Assembly: GCA_019057795.1 (NCBI GenBank)
Contig: JAHLWS010000021.1
Location: forward strand, 1 to 64,000
Direction of reading: 5' to 3'
DNA: 64,000 bases
Origin: Promethearchaeota archaeon
Lineage (GTDB): Archaea; Asgardarchaeota; Lokiarchaeia; Sigyniarchaeales; SOKP01
Part shown: positions 24,581 to 33,564 of the stretch, one piece after another
How the letters are laid out: every line of letters begins with the position of its first letter
How positions within the stretch are numbered: position 1 is the stretch's first letter
Notes under the pieces: generated by a model
What the model saw: the letters and a program-made list of their open reading frames with translations, nothing else
Told to the model about the DNA's origin: nothing
The model's database searches: none
Position numbers and translations under genes: made by a program

Positions 24581-26165
24581 GTCTATAAATAAAAAACGAC
24601 TTTTTAATGAACTTCTTACTAACTTTTTGCTTATTAATGAAGATGTAGAGGCTCTAATTGTATCTGATCGCGAAGGTTTTATTATAGCTGGTCAAAAAAA
24701 AGCAAGCACTGATATGGAATTAGTATCTGTTTTAACCGCATTAATAAATCCACTTTTAGAAAGAATGCGAGAAGAATTTGCCTTTAAAAAGTTTGGATCA
24801 GCTAGTTTTGACACCGAAAAAAATCGATTGCTCTTTATTTCTATAGACGAGAATATCACTCTTAGCGTAGTTTTAGACGTTTTAGCTTCTGTTGATAATA
24901 TTAGCCCATATGCTTATTTTCTAGCAGAAAAAACTGCTCAAATCATATTTGCAAACGAAGGCGATTTAATTCAAGTTAATATACCGAATTTTGAAACAGA
25001 ATCTACTACTTCTGATAGTACTGGTAGAATAAAAGAACAAATATACCAACTCCGTTTAGATTCGGGAGGAATATACAAATTTAAATTTATAATAATCGGC
25101 GATAGTTCAGTGGGAAAAACTTCCATTATAAGAAGGTTTGTTGAAAATAAATTTTCTCTCGATTATCGGGCAACCTTAGGGCTTAATGTGTTAGCTCACT
25201 CAATTAAATTTTATGGAAATGAAGTATCTTTATCACTTTGGGATGTAGGCGCACAAGATTACTTTAAACGCTTTAGAAAGACTTATTATATGGGCGCGCA
25301 AGCTGCTTTCATCGTGTTCGATGTTTGTAAAAGAGATTCCTTTGTAAATGTGAAAGTATGGTACAAAGAACTAGAAGATTTTCTCGATAAAAAAAATTTT
25401 CCAATAGTAATTGTAGGTAATAAAATAGATTTAGCAGATCAGAGAAGCGTCACATACCAAGAGGGTATTGAGCTAGGTGAAGAGCTCAAAAAGGAGAATA
25501 TTGAAGGCCACTTCTCTTACATTGAAACTAGCGCATTAACCGGTGAAAATGTGGAAGATGCGTTTAGCTTAATAGCTTACCATTATATAATGAAGAGCAA
25601 AGAGAGAGAGGAGCAAAAGTTAAAAGAGAGCTTAATGGATCAAATCAATTCGTTATTAAATAAAAGAGGAAAATTAACCCTCTCTTTTATTACTGAAAAC
25701 CCATACTGGAGCCCCGGATTGCAGATCCTAAATGATGTGAATATATTATGTGAGTGTGAAAAACTAATAGGTGATAAAGATAAAAGATTGTATAAATACT
25801 CCAACGGGCTAATTATTAAGAATTTTTCATTAGATAACATAGATATTAAAGATTCTGATGGAGTTTTCGTTATATTTGAAGCTCGAGGTAAGAAGCATAT
25901 CGAACCAAAGTGGAAAGAAGTTGTTATTAATATAATCCAAAACCTTGGCGAAAATAAAGTTGCACTAATAGGTATAAGAGTATCTGGTCAGAGTGATTGG
26001 TCAAATATTATAGAAGAATTTAATGTTAACGAATATCTAGAAAAAAGTATGATCTCTCTTTTATTTTTTAGGATTGGTTTCGAGTATCGCTTGGAAATCT
26101 ACGACCAACTTGAAGTAATGTTTAGCACCATCATAAACCTCAAAAATTTTCTCAAATATTTCTAA
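24579..26165 (+). CDS. Roadblock-Ras-like GTPase fusion, copy 1
   Basis: The 528-residue product has three parts. Residues 1-135 are a roadblock/LC7 (MglB-like) domain (DVEALIVSDREGFIIAGQ). Residues 165-340 are a Ras/Rab-family GTPase: P-loop GDSSVGKT (174-181), switch-I Thr199 in RATLGLN, WDVGAQ (221-226) keeping the catalytic-position Gln, NKID (281-284) and ETSAL (316-320). Residues 350-528 form an alpha/beta domain I do not recognise (SDGVFVIFEARGKKHIEP). In bacteria MglB is a separate activator of MglA; here a roadblock partner is fused to its putative GTPase. No lipid-anchor Cys is at the C-terminus. A paralogue of identical architecture follows 100 bp downstream. Confidence 0.9.
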   Translation: MSINKKRLFNELLTNFLLINEDVEALIVSDREGFIIAGQKKASTDMELVSVLTALINPLLERMREEFAFKKFGSASFDTEKNRLLFISIDENITLSVVLDVLASVDNISPYAYFLAEKTAQIIFANEGDLIQVNIPNFETESTTSDSTGRIKEQIYQLRLDSGGIYKFKFIIIGDSSVGKTSIIRRFVENKFSLDYRATLGLNVLAHSIKFYGNEVSLSLWDVGAQDYFKRFRKTYYMGAQAAFIVFDVCKRDSFVNVKVWYKELEDFLDKKNFPIVIVGNKIDLADQRSVTYQEGIELGEELKKENIEGHFSYIETSALTGENVEDAFSLIAYHYIMKSKEREEQKLKESLMDQINSLLNKRGKLTLSFITENPYWSPGLQILNDVNILCECEKLIGDKDKRLYKYSNGLIIKNFSLDNIDIKDSDGVFVIFEARGKKHIEPKWKEVVINIIQNLGENKVALIGIRVSGQSDWSNIIEEFNVNEYLEKSMISLLFFRIGFEYRLEIYDQLEVMFSTIINLKNFLKYF

Positions 26166-26265
26166 TTATAAATTTAAATAGCTACTTTTAAAAACAAGTT
26201 ATATTATAATAATGATAAATACAAATTCCGTATTGAATTCAATATTATTTTAAAGGTAGATTTGA

Positions 26266-27822
26266 TTGATTATTAACAGAAATCAACTTTTTAACGAGAT
26301 TTTAAATAATTTTTTAGAAAGATTTACAGATGTTGAAGCAATTATCGTTTCCGATATCGAAGGATTTGTTATTGCGGGAGAAAAAAGAAAAGATATTGAT
26401 GTCGAAATTGTATCTGTTTTAACTACACTAATAAAACCGATTTTAGAAAGGATACGAAATGATTTCTCTTTTAAGAAATTTGGAACTGCTGCGTTTGATA
26501 CAGACGAGTATCGTCTCCTATTTGTCACTATTGACGAAGAGAGAATATTAAGTATAATTTTTAACAGTATGGCGTCAGTAGAAAAGGTCTCACCATATAC
26601 ATACTTTTTAGCTGAGAAATCAGCTCAAATATTGAACGCCCAAACGGGCGATTTAGTTCAATTGGCAATTCCCGATTTTGATAATGAAGCTGAAAGACAT
26701 GAAAGGTTAAAAGCATCAATATGTCAATCGGAATTCATTGAATGCGGTAATTATGCCTTTAAGTTCGTAATTGTTGGTGATCATACGGTTGGAAAAACAT
26801 CATTGATTCGACAATTTGTAGAGCGCAAGTTTTCACACGATTATAGAGCCACTATTGGCCTAAATATTTTAGCACATAATTTTGACTTTCAAGGAAACGA
26901 AATTTCAGTTTCGCTCTGGGATATTGGTGCCCAACAATATTTTAAACGTTTTCGCAAGATATACTATGCTGGCGCGGAGGCTGCGTTCATCGTTTTTGAT
27001 CTTACTAAAAGAGAATCTTTTGAAAATGTAAAGAGTTGGTATGAAGAAATATCTGAACTTATCAAAGAAATAGATATTCCCTTAGTGGTTATTGGTAACA
27101 AAAGCGATTTGACCGAAAATCGATTAATATCTACCGAAGAAGGAGAAGAATTAGCCAAATCGTTATCTGAACATGGTTCATCCTATATAGAAACGAGTGC
27201 ACTTACGGGAAATAATGTTAAAGACGCTTTTGAATTAATTGCTTATCATTATATCGTAAAAAGTAAAAAAAAGGAAAAGGATAGAATCAAAGATGGTTTA
27301 ATAGAAACGATTGAATCCGCTTTAAAAGAGTTGATTATATTGGAATTAACTTTTATTACTTATAGCTTTAGTTGGAACCCTGGATTCCATACTATATTGG
27401 ATATCGAAAAACTAGGAGATTTTTCTAAGATAAAAGATAGTAGCGAAGAAAAATTATTCACTTATAAGAACGGAGTGATCTTAAGTAGTTATCTTTACGA
27501 TAAATTTAACCTTTCTAATTCTGACGGTATTTTTTGTATATTCGACGCTAGAGATAAAGAACACATCGATCCTAAGTGGAAGGAGGTTTTAATTCAAATT
27601 ATTCAAAAAATTAGAAAAAAACGAACAATTATCGTTGGAGTTCGAGTTTCTGAGGACCAAAACTGGTCCCAATTAATGGAAGAACTTGTTATTGACGAAG
27701 ATTTAGAAGAAAAGGTTGTATCGATAGTGTTTCTCAAAATTGGTTCTGATTACAGAGAAAAAATACACGATTACCTTAAGCTCTGGTTAAACGCAATAGT
27801 TAACACGAGAAACTTAAAATAA
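26266..27822 (+). CDS. Roadblock-Ras-like GTPase fusion, copy 2
   Basis: The 518-residue product is a paralogue of the preceding gene along its whole length. The roadblock domain is at 1-133 (DVEAIIVSDIEGFVIAGE). The GTPase is at about 162-335, with GDHTVGKT (171-178), RATIGLN, WDIGAQ (218-223), NKSD (278-281, Ser replacing Ile) and ETSAL. The same unknown C-terminal domain ends near 518 (SDGIFCIFDARDKEHIDP). Start is TTG at 26266, set by AAAGG about nine bases upstream. All nucleotide-binding motifs are intact, so both copies are probably active. Tandem arrangement suggests an ancient duplication and perhaps a heterodimer. Confidence 0.9.
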   Translation: MIINRNQLFNEILNNFLERFTDVEAIIVSDIEGFVIAGEKRKDIDVEIVSVLTTLIKPILERIRNDFSFKKFGTAAFDTDEYRLLFVTIDEERILSIIFNSMASVEKVSPYTYFLAEKSAQILNAQTGDLVQLAIPDFDNEAERHERLKASICQSEFIECGNYAFKFVIVGDHTVGKTSLIRQFVERKFSHDYRATIGLNILAHNFDFQGNEISVSLWDIGAQQYFKRFRKIYYAGAEAAFIVFDLTKRESFENVKSWYEEISELIKEIDIPLVVIGNKSDLTENRLISTEEGEELAKSLSEHGSSYIETSALTGNNVKDAFELIAYHYIVKSKKKEKDRIKDGLIETIESALKELIILELTFITYSFSWNPGFHTILDIEKLGDFSKIKDSSEEKLFTYKNGVILSSYLYDKFNLSNSDGIFCIFDARDKEHIDPKWKEVLIQIIQKIRKKRTIIVGVRVSEDQNWSQLMEELVIDEDLEEKVVSIVFLKIGSDYREKIHDYLKLWLNAIVNTRNLK

Positions 27823-27829
27823 TAAAATA

Positions 27830-28894
27830 TTACTTTTTCAACCTATTTTTTAATAGTTTGGCGATTAAATCGCCCATTTCCTCGGTTGAGAAAGTTTTTA
27901 ATTTTTCACTTTTTATATCTACAGTTCTACCTTCCTTAAGGGCTTCTTCTACTGCTTTATCAACTTCGTTTCCTATTTCAAGTGAATTAAACGACTCCTG
28001 CAGCATTAATTTTACGCTTAATATAGTACCAATAGGGTTAGCTATGCCTTTTCCGGCGATATCAAGCGCAGAACCGTGAATGGGCTCATACATAGATACT
28101 TTTCCAGGATTAATATTCCCGCTGGAAGCCATCCCTAAACTCCCTATAAGAAATGCTCCTTCGTCACTAATTATGTCTCCAAACATATTTCCCGTTACAA
28201 CCGTTTGAAATTTGTATGGTGCTCGAATAAGCCATTGACAATACGCGTCAACGTAAATATCTTCTTTTTGGATTTTTGGATAGTTTTCACCTATTTCGTG
28301 AAATATTTTGCGCCACAATTGACTAGTCATTAAAAGGTTTGCTTTATCAACAGAAGTAATTTTGCTGTGCCCCTTTTTTTTGGCAAATTCAAACGCATAT
28401 TTTATTATTCGTTCACAGCCTTTTCTGGTGTAAAGCATTAGATTCTGAGCAGAATTCTCGTCTATATTCCCTATATTTTTATAGAGACCTTCAGTATTTT
28501 CCCTTACAAAAGTGATATCTATCCCACTACCTATAAATTCGTCTTTCAATGGACATTTCTCGCGAAGTATGTCGTATAGTTTAATTGGTCTTAAATTAAC
28601 GTATAAATCTAATCCTTGTCTTATCTTCATTATTGCGCTTTCCGCTACTCCAAAAGGTAAATCAGGTAATCCTATGGCGCCAAATAATAACGCATCGGAA
28701 TTCTTAATCGTTTCAAACGATTGTTCAGGAAGGTTGTTCCCAAATTTTTTCCATACTTCCCCTCCCGCTGGTGCTTCTTTGAATTCAAAATCAAACTCAG
28801 TATAACTCGAAATGACTTCGAGGACTTTTACTCCTTCGTTTACAACCTCAGGACCTACGCCGTCCCCCCTGCATACAGAAACGATTTTTTTCAT
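27830..28894 (-). CDS. Isopropylmalate/isocitrate-type dehydrogenase
   Basis: The 354-residue product is a beta-decarboxylating dehydrogenase: RGDGVGPEVV at the N-terminus, the substrate-binding FVRENTEGLY, the catalytic Lys in SVDKANLL and the metal-binding Asp pair in FGDIISDEGA, followed by the nucleotide-binding PIHGSALDIAGKGIANP. Length and order match 3-isopropylmalate dehydrogenase (leucine synthesis), but homoisocitrate and tartrate/malate relatives share these motifs. ENTEGLY rather than a classical LeuB loop leaves specificity open. It is convergent with the second roadblock-GTPase gene (7 bp gap). No other leucine-pathway gene is nearby. Confidence 0.85.
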   Translation of the reverse strand: MKKIVSVCRGDGVGPEVVNEGVKVLEVISSYTEFDFEFKEAPAGGEVWKKFGNNLPEQSFETIKNSDALLFGAIGLPDLPFGVAESAIMKIRQGLDLYVNLRPIKLYDILREKCPLKDEFIGSGIDITFVRENTEGLYKNIGNIDENSAQNLMLYTRKGCERIIKYAFEFAKKKGHSKITSVDKANLLMTSQLWRKIFHEIGENYPKIQKEDIYVDAYCQWLIRAPYKFQTVVTGNMFGDIISDEGAFLIGSLGMASSGNINPGKVSMYEPIHGSALDIAGKGIANPIGTILSVKLMLQESFNSLEIGNEVDKAVEEALKEGRTVDIKSEKLKTFSTEEMGDLIAKLLKNRLKK

Positions 28895-28991
28895 AAGATT
28901 TCAAGTCAAATAATTTAATTGTGTAAAATAAATTACCAGATGTAATAAAACTTATCAGATCTGGAAAATAAAGAAAAAAAAGTGTTAATTT

Positions 28992-30677
28992 TTAGGCAAA
29001 TGGAAAGAAATTGATCATTATCCACGAGTAAAGAATGCAGAGAAAAACAGTTGAGCCCACGATATTTCTACCCGAATGCATATAAACCCAAGTCACCAAA
29101 ATTTGTTGAATTACCGCCATAATAAATGTTGCAGTTAACGACAAAGATATAAACGATAACATAGAATTAGCAGATCCCCATGTTAAAAGTGCTAGTGGAA
29201 CAGTCACTACGGTTTCCATAAAAATTCCGATAAATACCATGGAAAAGTATTCCTTGAATCTATTTGAAAAGTTAAGTTTACTTTGAACCGTTCTGAAATA
29301 GAACTCTTTAACAAATAACAGTGGAAAGAATATAAATGTTAATCCAATAATCGTTCCTATTTCTCGTGTAGTAGGCCAGCCAGGCGATTGGCTCCAAAAC
29401 GAAATTTTTGTAATTCCTATAATTAGAAATATAGCCGCTACGACCCCAAAAATCAAAGAACTTGTTATATTATTCGATGTAAGTTCTTTAAACTTCATTG
29501 GAAGATCTTTGAGGCTAACTCTTTCTTTTCTAAGAACAAGTAAGGAATAAACTATTAATACTCCCAACGCAAATCCGAAATTAAATGCGAAAATTTGATC
29601 GCCAGCAGAAAAAGTCACAACATCAACAAATAGATCAGCAAAAATCAAGTAGGATAAAAGACTTATTATTCCTATTATAATGGAATATAACAAAAGCAGT
29701 AATAGTGAGGTGTTTTTCGTTAAATCTTTTCTCATATCCATCGTTTTATCTTTCCAAATAAACTTACTTAGATAGATTATAACAACGAAACATAGACAAA
29801 CCGAACCGAATATTGAAATGTAGAAGAATGCATTTTGGAAAACGCTTGTAATAACAATTTCCCACCTTACAGAACCGTAAAATGCTAGTTCAAACCAATT
29901 GACAATCTCGTAAATAATAACTGGGTCTGTTCTTTCATATAAATGCTCGCTAAATGGGCCTAGTGCTACTTTAGTTGCGCTTCCATCTGTAAAATCTCCA
30001 TAAAGAGTATCAAAAGCTAGACCAGTTTGACCCGTATATAATTCTAAGAAATCCAAAGCAGAATCTACCACCATAGCTTGCTCAAACTGTCCTAGAGCAA
30101 CTAATAAATTAGGAATTAGCGTTGCATTTGCTGAGGATGGTATACTACCCATTGAAACAGTTGCGTTAATCTGATTTGGAATCTTCTCTGCTACTCTTCT
30201 GACTGTACCTGCGCCCATTGAGTGCCCCATTAATCCTATCTTATCCACCACCCCTGAATCCTTGAGGTACTGTATTCCCGCCATTACATCCATTTCTAAT
30301 TTTTCGTATCCTTCAGGATCTCTCGATAAATATCCCCCACTTGCTCCATGCCCTCTGAAATCTATGTTGACTACAAGAAAATTTCGTTTTACAAGTTCTA
30401 TACCTATACTATTTAAGGAACCTTTACTCCCACAGTAACCGTGGGCTAACACTACGCCCGGGATGCTACCTGAAGCGGTTAGTGGCGCGTAAATTAAAGC
30501 TTGTATTTCGGTCCCGTCTTCTGAAATTAATGTTTCTTGAGTAATAGTATAAGGATGAGCAGGGTCCGCAAAAAACGTAAAAATTATTAGAGGAACAACT
30601 CCAATAAGAAGTATTATTATGGATATAATCACTCCAGCTCTTTTTTTATCAGCTTTTAAAAATTCTATAATTGACAT
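28992..30677 (-). CDS. Membrane-anchored alpha/beta hydrolase with helical C-terminal domain
   Basis: The 561-residue product has one membrane helix at about 15-37, then an alpha/beta hydrolase domain (about 45-270): oxyanion HGYCGSKG, FRGHGAS, and the nucleophile elbow GHSMGAG. The last 290 residues hold about seven or eight further membrane helices. The N-terminal orientation suggests the hydrolase faces outside or is held close to the membrane, where it might act on lipids or peptides. I know no family with exactly this fusion by name. ATG at 30677 is the first in frame. The gene stands alone between long gaps. Confidence 0.75.
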   Translation of the reverse strand: MSIIEFLKADKKRAGVIISIIILLIGVVPLIIFTFFADPAHPYTITQETLISEDGTEIQALIYAPLTASGSIPGVVLAHGYCGSKGSLNSIGIELVKRNFLVVNIDFRGHGASGGYLSRDPEGYEKLEMDVMAGIQYLKDSGVVDKIGLMGHSMGAGTVRRVAEKIPNQINATVSMGSIPSSANATLIPNLLVALGQFEQAMVVDSALDFLELYTGQTGLAFDTLYGDFTDGSATKVALGPFSEHLYERTDPVIIYEIVNWFELAFYGSVRWEIVITSVFQNAFFYISIFGSVCLCFVVIIYLSKFIWKDKTMDMRKDLTKNTSLLLLLLYSIIIGIISLLSYLIFADLFVDVVTFSAGDQIFAFNFGFALGVLIVYSLLVLRKERVSLKDLPMKFKELTSNNITSSLIFGVVAAIFLIIGITKISFWSQSPGWPTTREIGTIIGLTFIFFPLLFVKEFYFRTVQSKLNFSNRFKEYFSMVFIGIFMETVVTVPLALLTWGSANSMLSFISLSLTATFIMAVIQQILVTWVYMHSGRNIVGSTVFLCILYSWIMINFFPFA

Positions 30678-30842
30678 TTTTTTAAATAAATGCTTTTGAG
30701 TGATATAACTTTCGAGAATCTAATATTTAAAATTTTCAATCAATTAAGTGATATGTAATCAAAATCAAGAAAGTAACAAAGACTTTGAAAATGTTAACTT
30801 TTATCCAGAAAATATATCAAAATAATAGTATTTTCACCAAAG

Positions 30843-30953
30843 CTAGCCTATCTTCTCTATGTTTAAACCTGTCTCGTCTACATTTTCCAAAATAAAAAAA
30901 GATCTCTGATCTAACGGCTCAGAAGTATATCTCCCGCTTTTCTTCTCTAACAT
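30843..30953 (-). other. Short open frame, possible small gene or remnant
   Basis: The 436-bp gap 30678-31113 is AT-rich except around 30840-30970. There a minus-strand frame from ATG 30953 to TAG 30843 encodes 36 residues (MLEKKSGRYTSEPLDQRSFF and on to ENVDETGLNIEKIG). Its amino-acid make-up looks coding and its GC content exceeds the flanks. No Shine-Dalgarno sequence is seen. It may be a remnant of a longer gene or a small protein. The rest of the gap holds only the histone promoter region. Confidence 0.25.
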
Positions 30954-31122
30954 CGTAATTTTGTCGATTGGAAGAAATTATTAACCGAAACATACTCTAT
31001 CAAAAATATTACGCAAGTTTTAAATATTTAAAAGAAAATATATAATATAATAAGGTTCAAATTGAAAAATGTGAACTTTAGAAAAAAAATATTAAAAAGT
31101 TAAAAGTGGAGGAATGAAAAAA

Positions 31123-31335
31123 ATGGCTAAAAAAGTATTTGCCTGGTCACCAGTTCGAAAGTTAATGAAAGATAACGGCGCTGAAATGGTTGCTCGTGAA
31201 GCAGTAGACGCTCTAATTGATTATTTAGAGAAAGTTGCTAGAGGAGTAACAAATAAAGCATTAGAAATGACTCGACACGCCCAGAGGAAGAAGCTGACTG
31301 TTAACGACATGACTCTGGCAATGGAATTATTGTAG
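31123..31335 (+). CDS. Archaeal histone
   Basis: The 70-residue product is a single histone fold (helices about 6-15, 20-48 and 58-69), with the DNA-contacting loops RGVTNKA and RKKLTVND. It should dimerise and wrap DNA. Two Met codons compete: ATG at 31114 lies one base after GTGGAGG (31106-31112), too close, while ATG at 31123 is ten bases after it, so 31123 is preferred; the earlier start would add MKK. A TATA-like stretch lies at about 31038-31050. A tail of only three or four residues precedes the fold, unlike some Asgard histones with long N-terminal tails. Confidence 0.95.
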   Translation: MAKKVFAWSPVRKLMKDNGAEMVAREAVDALIDYLEKVARGVTNKALEMTRHAQRKKLTVNDMTLAMELL

Positions 31336-31474
31336 ATTTCAATTATACTGTAAAAAATTATATAATTTTCTATTTTTTTATTTTTTTATTTTAAATGTTA
31401 AAATATTAATTTTTACTTTCATTCCTATTTTTAATCAAATTCAATGAGATATGAATTTTATTTGATGTTAAAAC

Positions 31475-32071
31475 ATGCCTGAAGAAAAAAAAGATAAAGA
31501 AGATAAGGAAGAAGAAGATGACGTATTTCCTTTCATAGAAGGAGAGACCATCGATTTGGTTGCTGGAAATTCTAAATGGGCTAATTTAGTTTGTAAATGG
31601 ATGAACGATCCAAAAGTTCGTCATTACTCTCGAAATATGTGGCCACTTACTCTTGAAGAAGTAAAAAAATGGTTCGAACCCCAACCAGACAGACAAATGA
31701 GGGAATTCATTGTCTTTACAATCTATCATAAGCACGCAAAACGACCAATCGGTAGTATAGGATTTAATCACATTAATTGGGTCAGTAGAAATGCTAATAT
31801 CTTTGCATCAATCGGAGAACCTGAATATTGGGGGAAGGGTATAGTTGTTGAAGCTGCTAGGTTAATGATCAATTACGGTTTTACTGAATTGAATTTACAT
31901 AAAATTTTTGCTGGAGTTTTTACACCAAATACAAGGTCTCTTCGCGCAGCTGAAAAATTAGGATTTAAAGAAGAAGGAGTTTTAAAAGAAGAAATGTACG
32001 TTGACGGGCAATATCACGATATCCACAAATTCGCATTGTTTAAAAGAGATTGGAAAAAAAACAATGAGTAA
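31475..32071 (+). CDS. GNAT acetyltransferase (RimJ/RimL-like), copy 1
   Basis: The 198-residue product is a GCN5-related N-acetyltransferase of the RimJ/RimL type: ENTIRE fold from IEGETIDLV to the C-terminus, with the acetyl-CoA loop EYWGKGIVVEAARLM (a variant of Q/RxxGxG/A) and the late NTRSLRAAEKLGFKEEG. An acidic, Lys-rich tail of about 18 residues (KKDKEDKEEEDD) precedes it. It should acetylate a protein N-terminus or small amine. The next gene is a shorter paralogue 36 bp downstream, so the pair is probably one transcript. The ATG at 31475 follows AAAAC and has no strong ribosome-binding site. Confidence 0.88.
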   Translation: MPEEKKDKEDKEEEDDVFPFIEGETIDLVAGNSKWANLVCKWMNDPKVRHYSRNMWPLTLEEVKKWFEPQPDRQMREFIVFTIYHKHAKRPIGSIGFNHINWVSRNANIFASIGEPEYWGKGIVVEAARLMINYGFTELNLHKIFAGVFTPNTRSLRAAEKLGFKEEGVLKEEMYVDGQYHDIHKFALFKRDWKKNNE

Positions 32072-32107
32072 CAATTATCAAATTAGTTATACTGGAAGAA
32101 AAACAAT

Positions 32108-32668
32108 ATGACAGATGACATAATACCAATATTTATCGAAGGAGAAACTATAGATTTCGTCCCATTAAATATTGAAAACGTTAAATTGTATGGAAAATGG
32201 GAAAATAACCCAAAAGTGCGGATATACTCTCGGAACATTATACCTCGTACCGAAGAAGAAATGAAGAAATACCTAGAGCCTTCGGATAAAAGACCTAAAA
32301 ATGAAGTAAGTTTCGAAATTTGGCATAAAAAAGATAAAAAGACAATTGGTTTAGGAGAATTGTCAGATATCAACTGGTACAACCAACAAGCGTATTTAGG
32401 GTTGCTTATTGGAGAGCCCGATTATTGGGGGCAAAAAATTGGAGAAGAAGCTACAAGGTTATTAGTTGAATATGCATTTAACGAACTAAACATTTTTAAA
32501 CTTAAAGCTTCTATACTTGTTGTTAATAAAGGGTCGTGGCGTTGCGCAGAGAAAAACGGTTTTACTCGCGTAGCTACACTTAAGAAAGATATGTATGTTA
32601 ACGGAGAATATTTGGATAATTACGTGTATTCCCTCCTAAAAGAAGATTGGTTAAAACTAAGAAAATAA
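32108..32668 (+). CDS. GNAT acetyltransferase (RimJ/RimL-like), copy 2
   Basis: The 186-residue product is a paralogue of the gene before it, sharing IEGETIDFVPL, the NPKVRIYSRN segment, DYWGQKIGEEATRLL at the acetyl-CoA site and KGSWRCAEKNGFTRVATL. It lacks the acidic N-terminal tail. The acetyl-CoA loop has QKIG in place of GKGI, a looser version of the motif, so cofactor binding may differ. GGAAG lies ahead of the ATG at 32108. The substrate is unknown. Confidence 0.86.
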   Translation: MTDDIIPIFIEGETIDFVPLNIENVKLYGKWENNPKVRIYSRNIIPRTEEEMKKYLEPSDKRPKNEVSFEIWHKKDKKTIGLGELSDINWYNQQAYLGLLIGEPDYWGQKIGEEATRLLVEYAFNELNIFKLKASILVVNKGSWRCAEKNGFTRVATLKKDMYVNGEYLDNYVYSLLKEDWLKLRK

Positions 32669-32696
32669 AAAGTATTTCACTAGGGTGTAGCACAAA

Positions 32697-33134
32697 TTAA
32701 AACTTAACTCCAAATACCTTCTCGCTCCATATGGATTTAAGATAAGTTATACAAATTCCGAAATAATCCACTAATTCTAATGTTTCATAGTTACCTTCCA
32801 GAGATAAAAGAACCCCCCCCTCAGGATCAAGAAGTTCACCTTTCTCTTTTGAAATTTCGCACATGGGTCCATCATCATTACCTATTTTAGAATCTAAAAT
32901 GAATCCTATTTGGAAATTGTTATAGTTTAAGATATCATTATGCTTATCAAGTTTCATTAGAGGAAATCCGTTTTTATTTTTAACCATGTTTCCTTCTAAG
33001 GATCCCATTTTTCTCTGTTTTTTATCAAAATAGATTTTTCCATCTATGTATCCTATCTTTTTATGTTTATTATTATACACTTCTAACATATTAACATCTT
33101 TCGTGTTTTTAATTGATATAATTTTAGAAAGCAT
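32697..33134 (-). CDS. Unknown beta-rich protein
   Basis: The 145-residue product is not recognised. It consists of short strands separated by turns with repeated small motifs (KKIGYIDGKIYFDKK, KMGSLEGNMVKN, LLSLEGNYETLEL), suggesting a beta-meander of four or five similar hairpins. A single hydrophobic stretch near the end (YFGICITYLKSIW) could pack inside or touch a membrane. The annotated ATG at 33134 is the first in frame and a second Met lies at codon 15. It is convergent with the GNAT pair (28 bp gap). Confidence 0.5.
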   Translation of the reverse strand: MLSKIISIKNTKDVNMLEVYNNKHKKIGYIDGKIYFDKKQRKMGSLEGNMVKNKNGFPLMKLDKHNDILNYNNFQIGFILDSKIGNDDGPMCEISKEKGELLDPEGGVLLSLEGNYETLELVDYFGICITYLKSIWSEKVFGVKF

Positions 33135-33270
33135 CTAAATTTTTCTAAAAAAGGAGCGTTCTAATTACATATTCATTTAATAATTTAATATAACGAGTAA
33201 TCAGACTCTTAACTTAAAAAATAAAAAAAAAGAATTTTGTGATTATTTTTCAGTATTACATCTATTCCTA

Positions 33271-33564
33271 CTAATCTTCGACGCGAGTAAAATACCATTT
33301 ATACAATAAAGCTTGGTTTCCAGCGAATATTCCGACTCTATCGCCATCGTTTACCTTTTTATTAAATCCAGAGTACACTCCATTTACAAAGATGTGGCTG
33401 GTTTCACTTTCTTTAATCGAAAATTTCTTTAAAATGTCAGAAACTCGCTCTATTCCTTCAGTGCTTATTTCTGCGTTAGTTGGGCTCTTTGGAGATTTTT
33501 GTTTTGATATTTTCTTTGCTAAATCACCGAATAGTTTGACTAAAATTGTCATCTTTTTAGGCAC
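33271..33564 (-). CDS. MoaD/ThiS-like beta-grasp protein, no terminal GG
   Basis: The 97-residue product has the ubiquitin-like beta-grasp pattern of MoaD/ThiS: ILVKLFGDLAKKI at the start and HIFVNGVYSGFNKKVNDGD then RVGIF near the end. It ends in YFTRVED rather than Gly-Gly, so it should not form the usual thiocarboxylate or conjugate. It starts with GTG directly after the TAA of the aldehyde:ferredoxin oxidoreductase (TAAGTG), which means translational coupling. A role in loading or stabilising the tungstopterin cofactor, or as a structural subunit, is inferred from this linkage, which is common for AOR-family genes. Confidence 0.75.
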   Translation of the reverse strand: MPKKMTILVKLFGDLAKKISKQKSPKSPTNAEISTEGIERVSDILKKFSIKESETSHIFVNGVYSGFNKKVNDGDRVGIFAGNQALLYKWYFTRVED

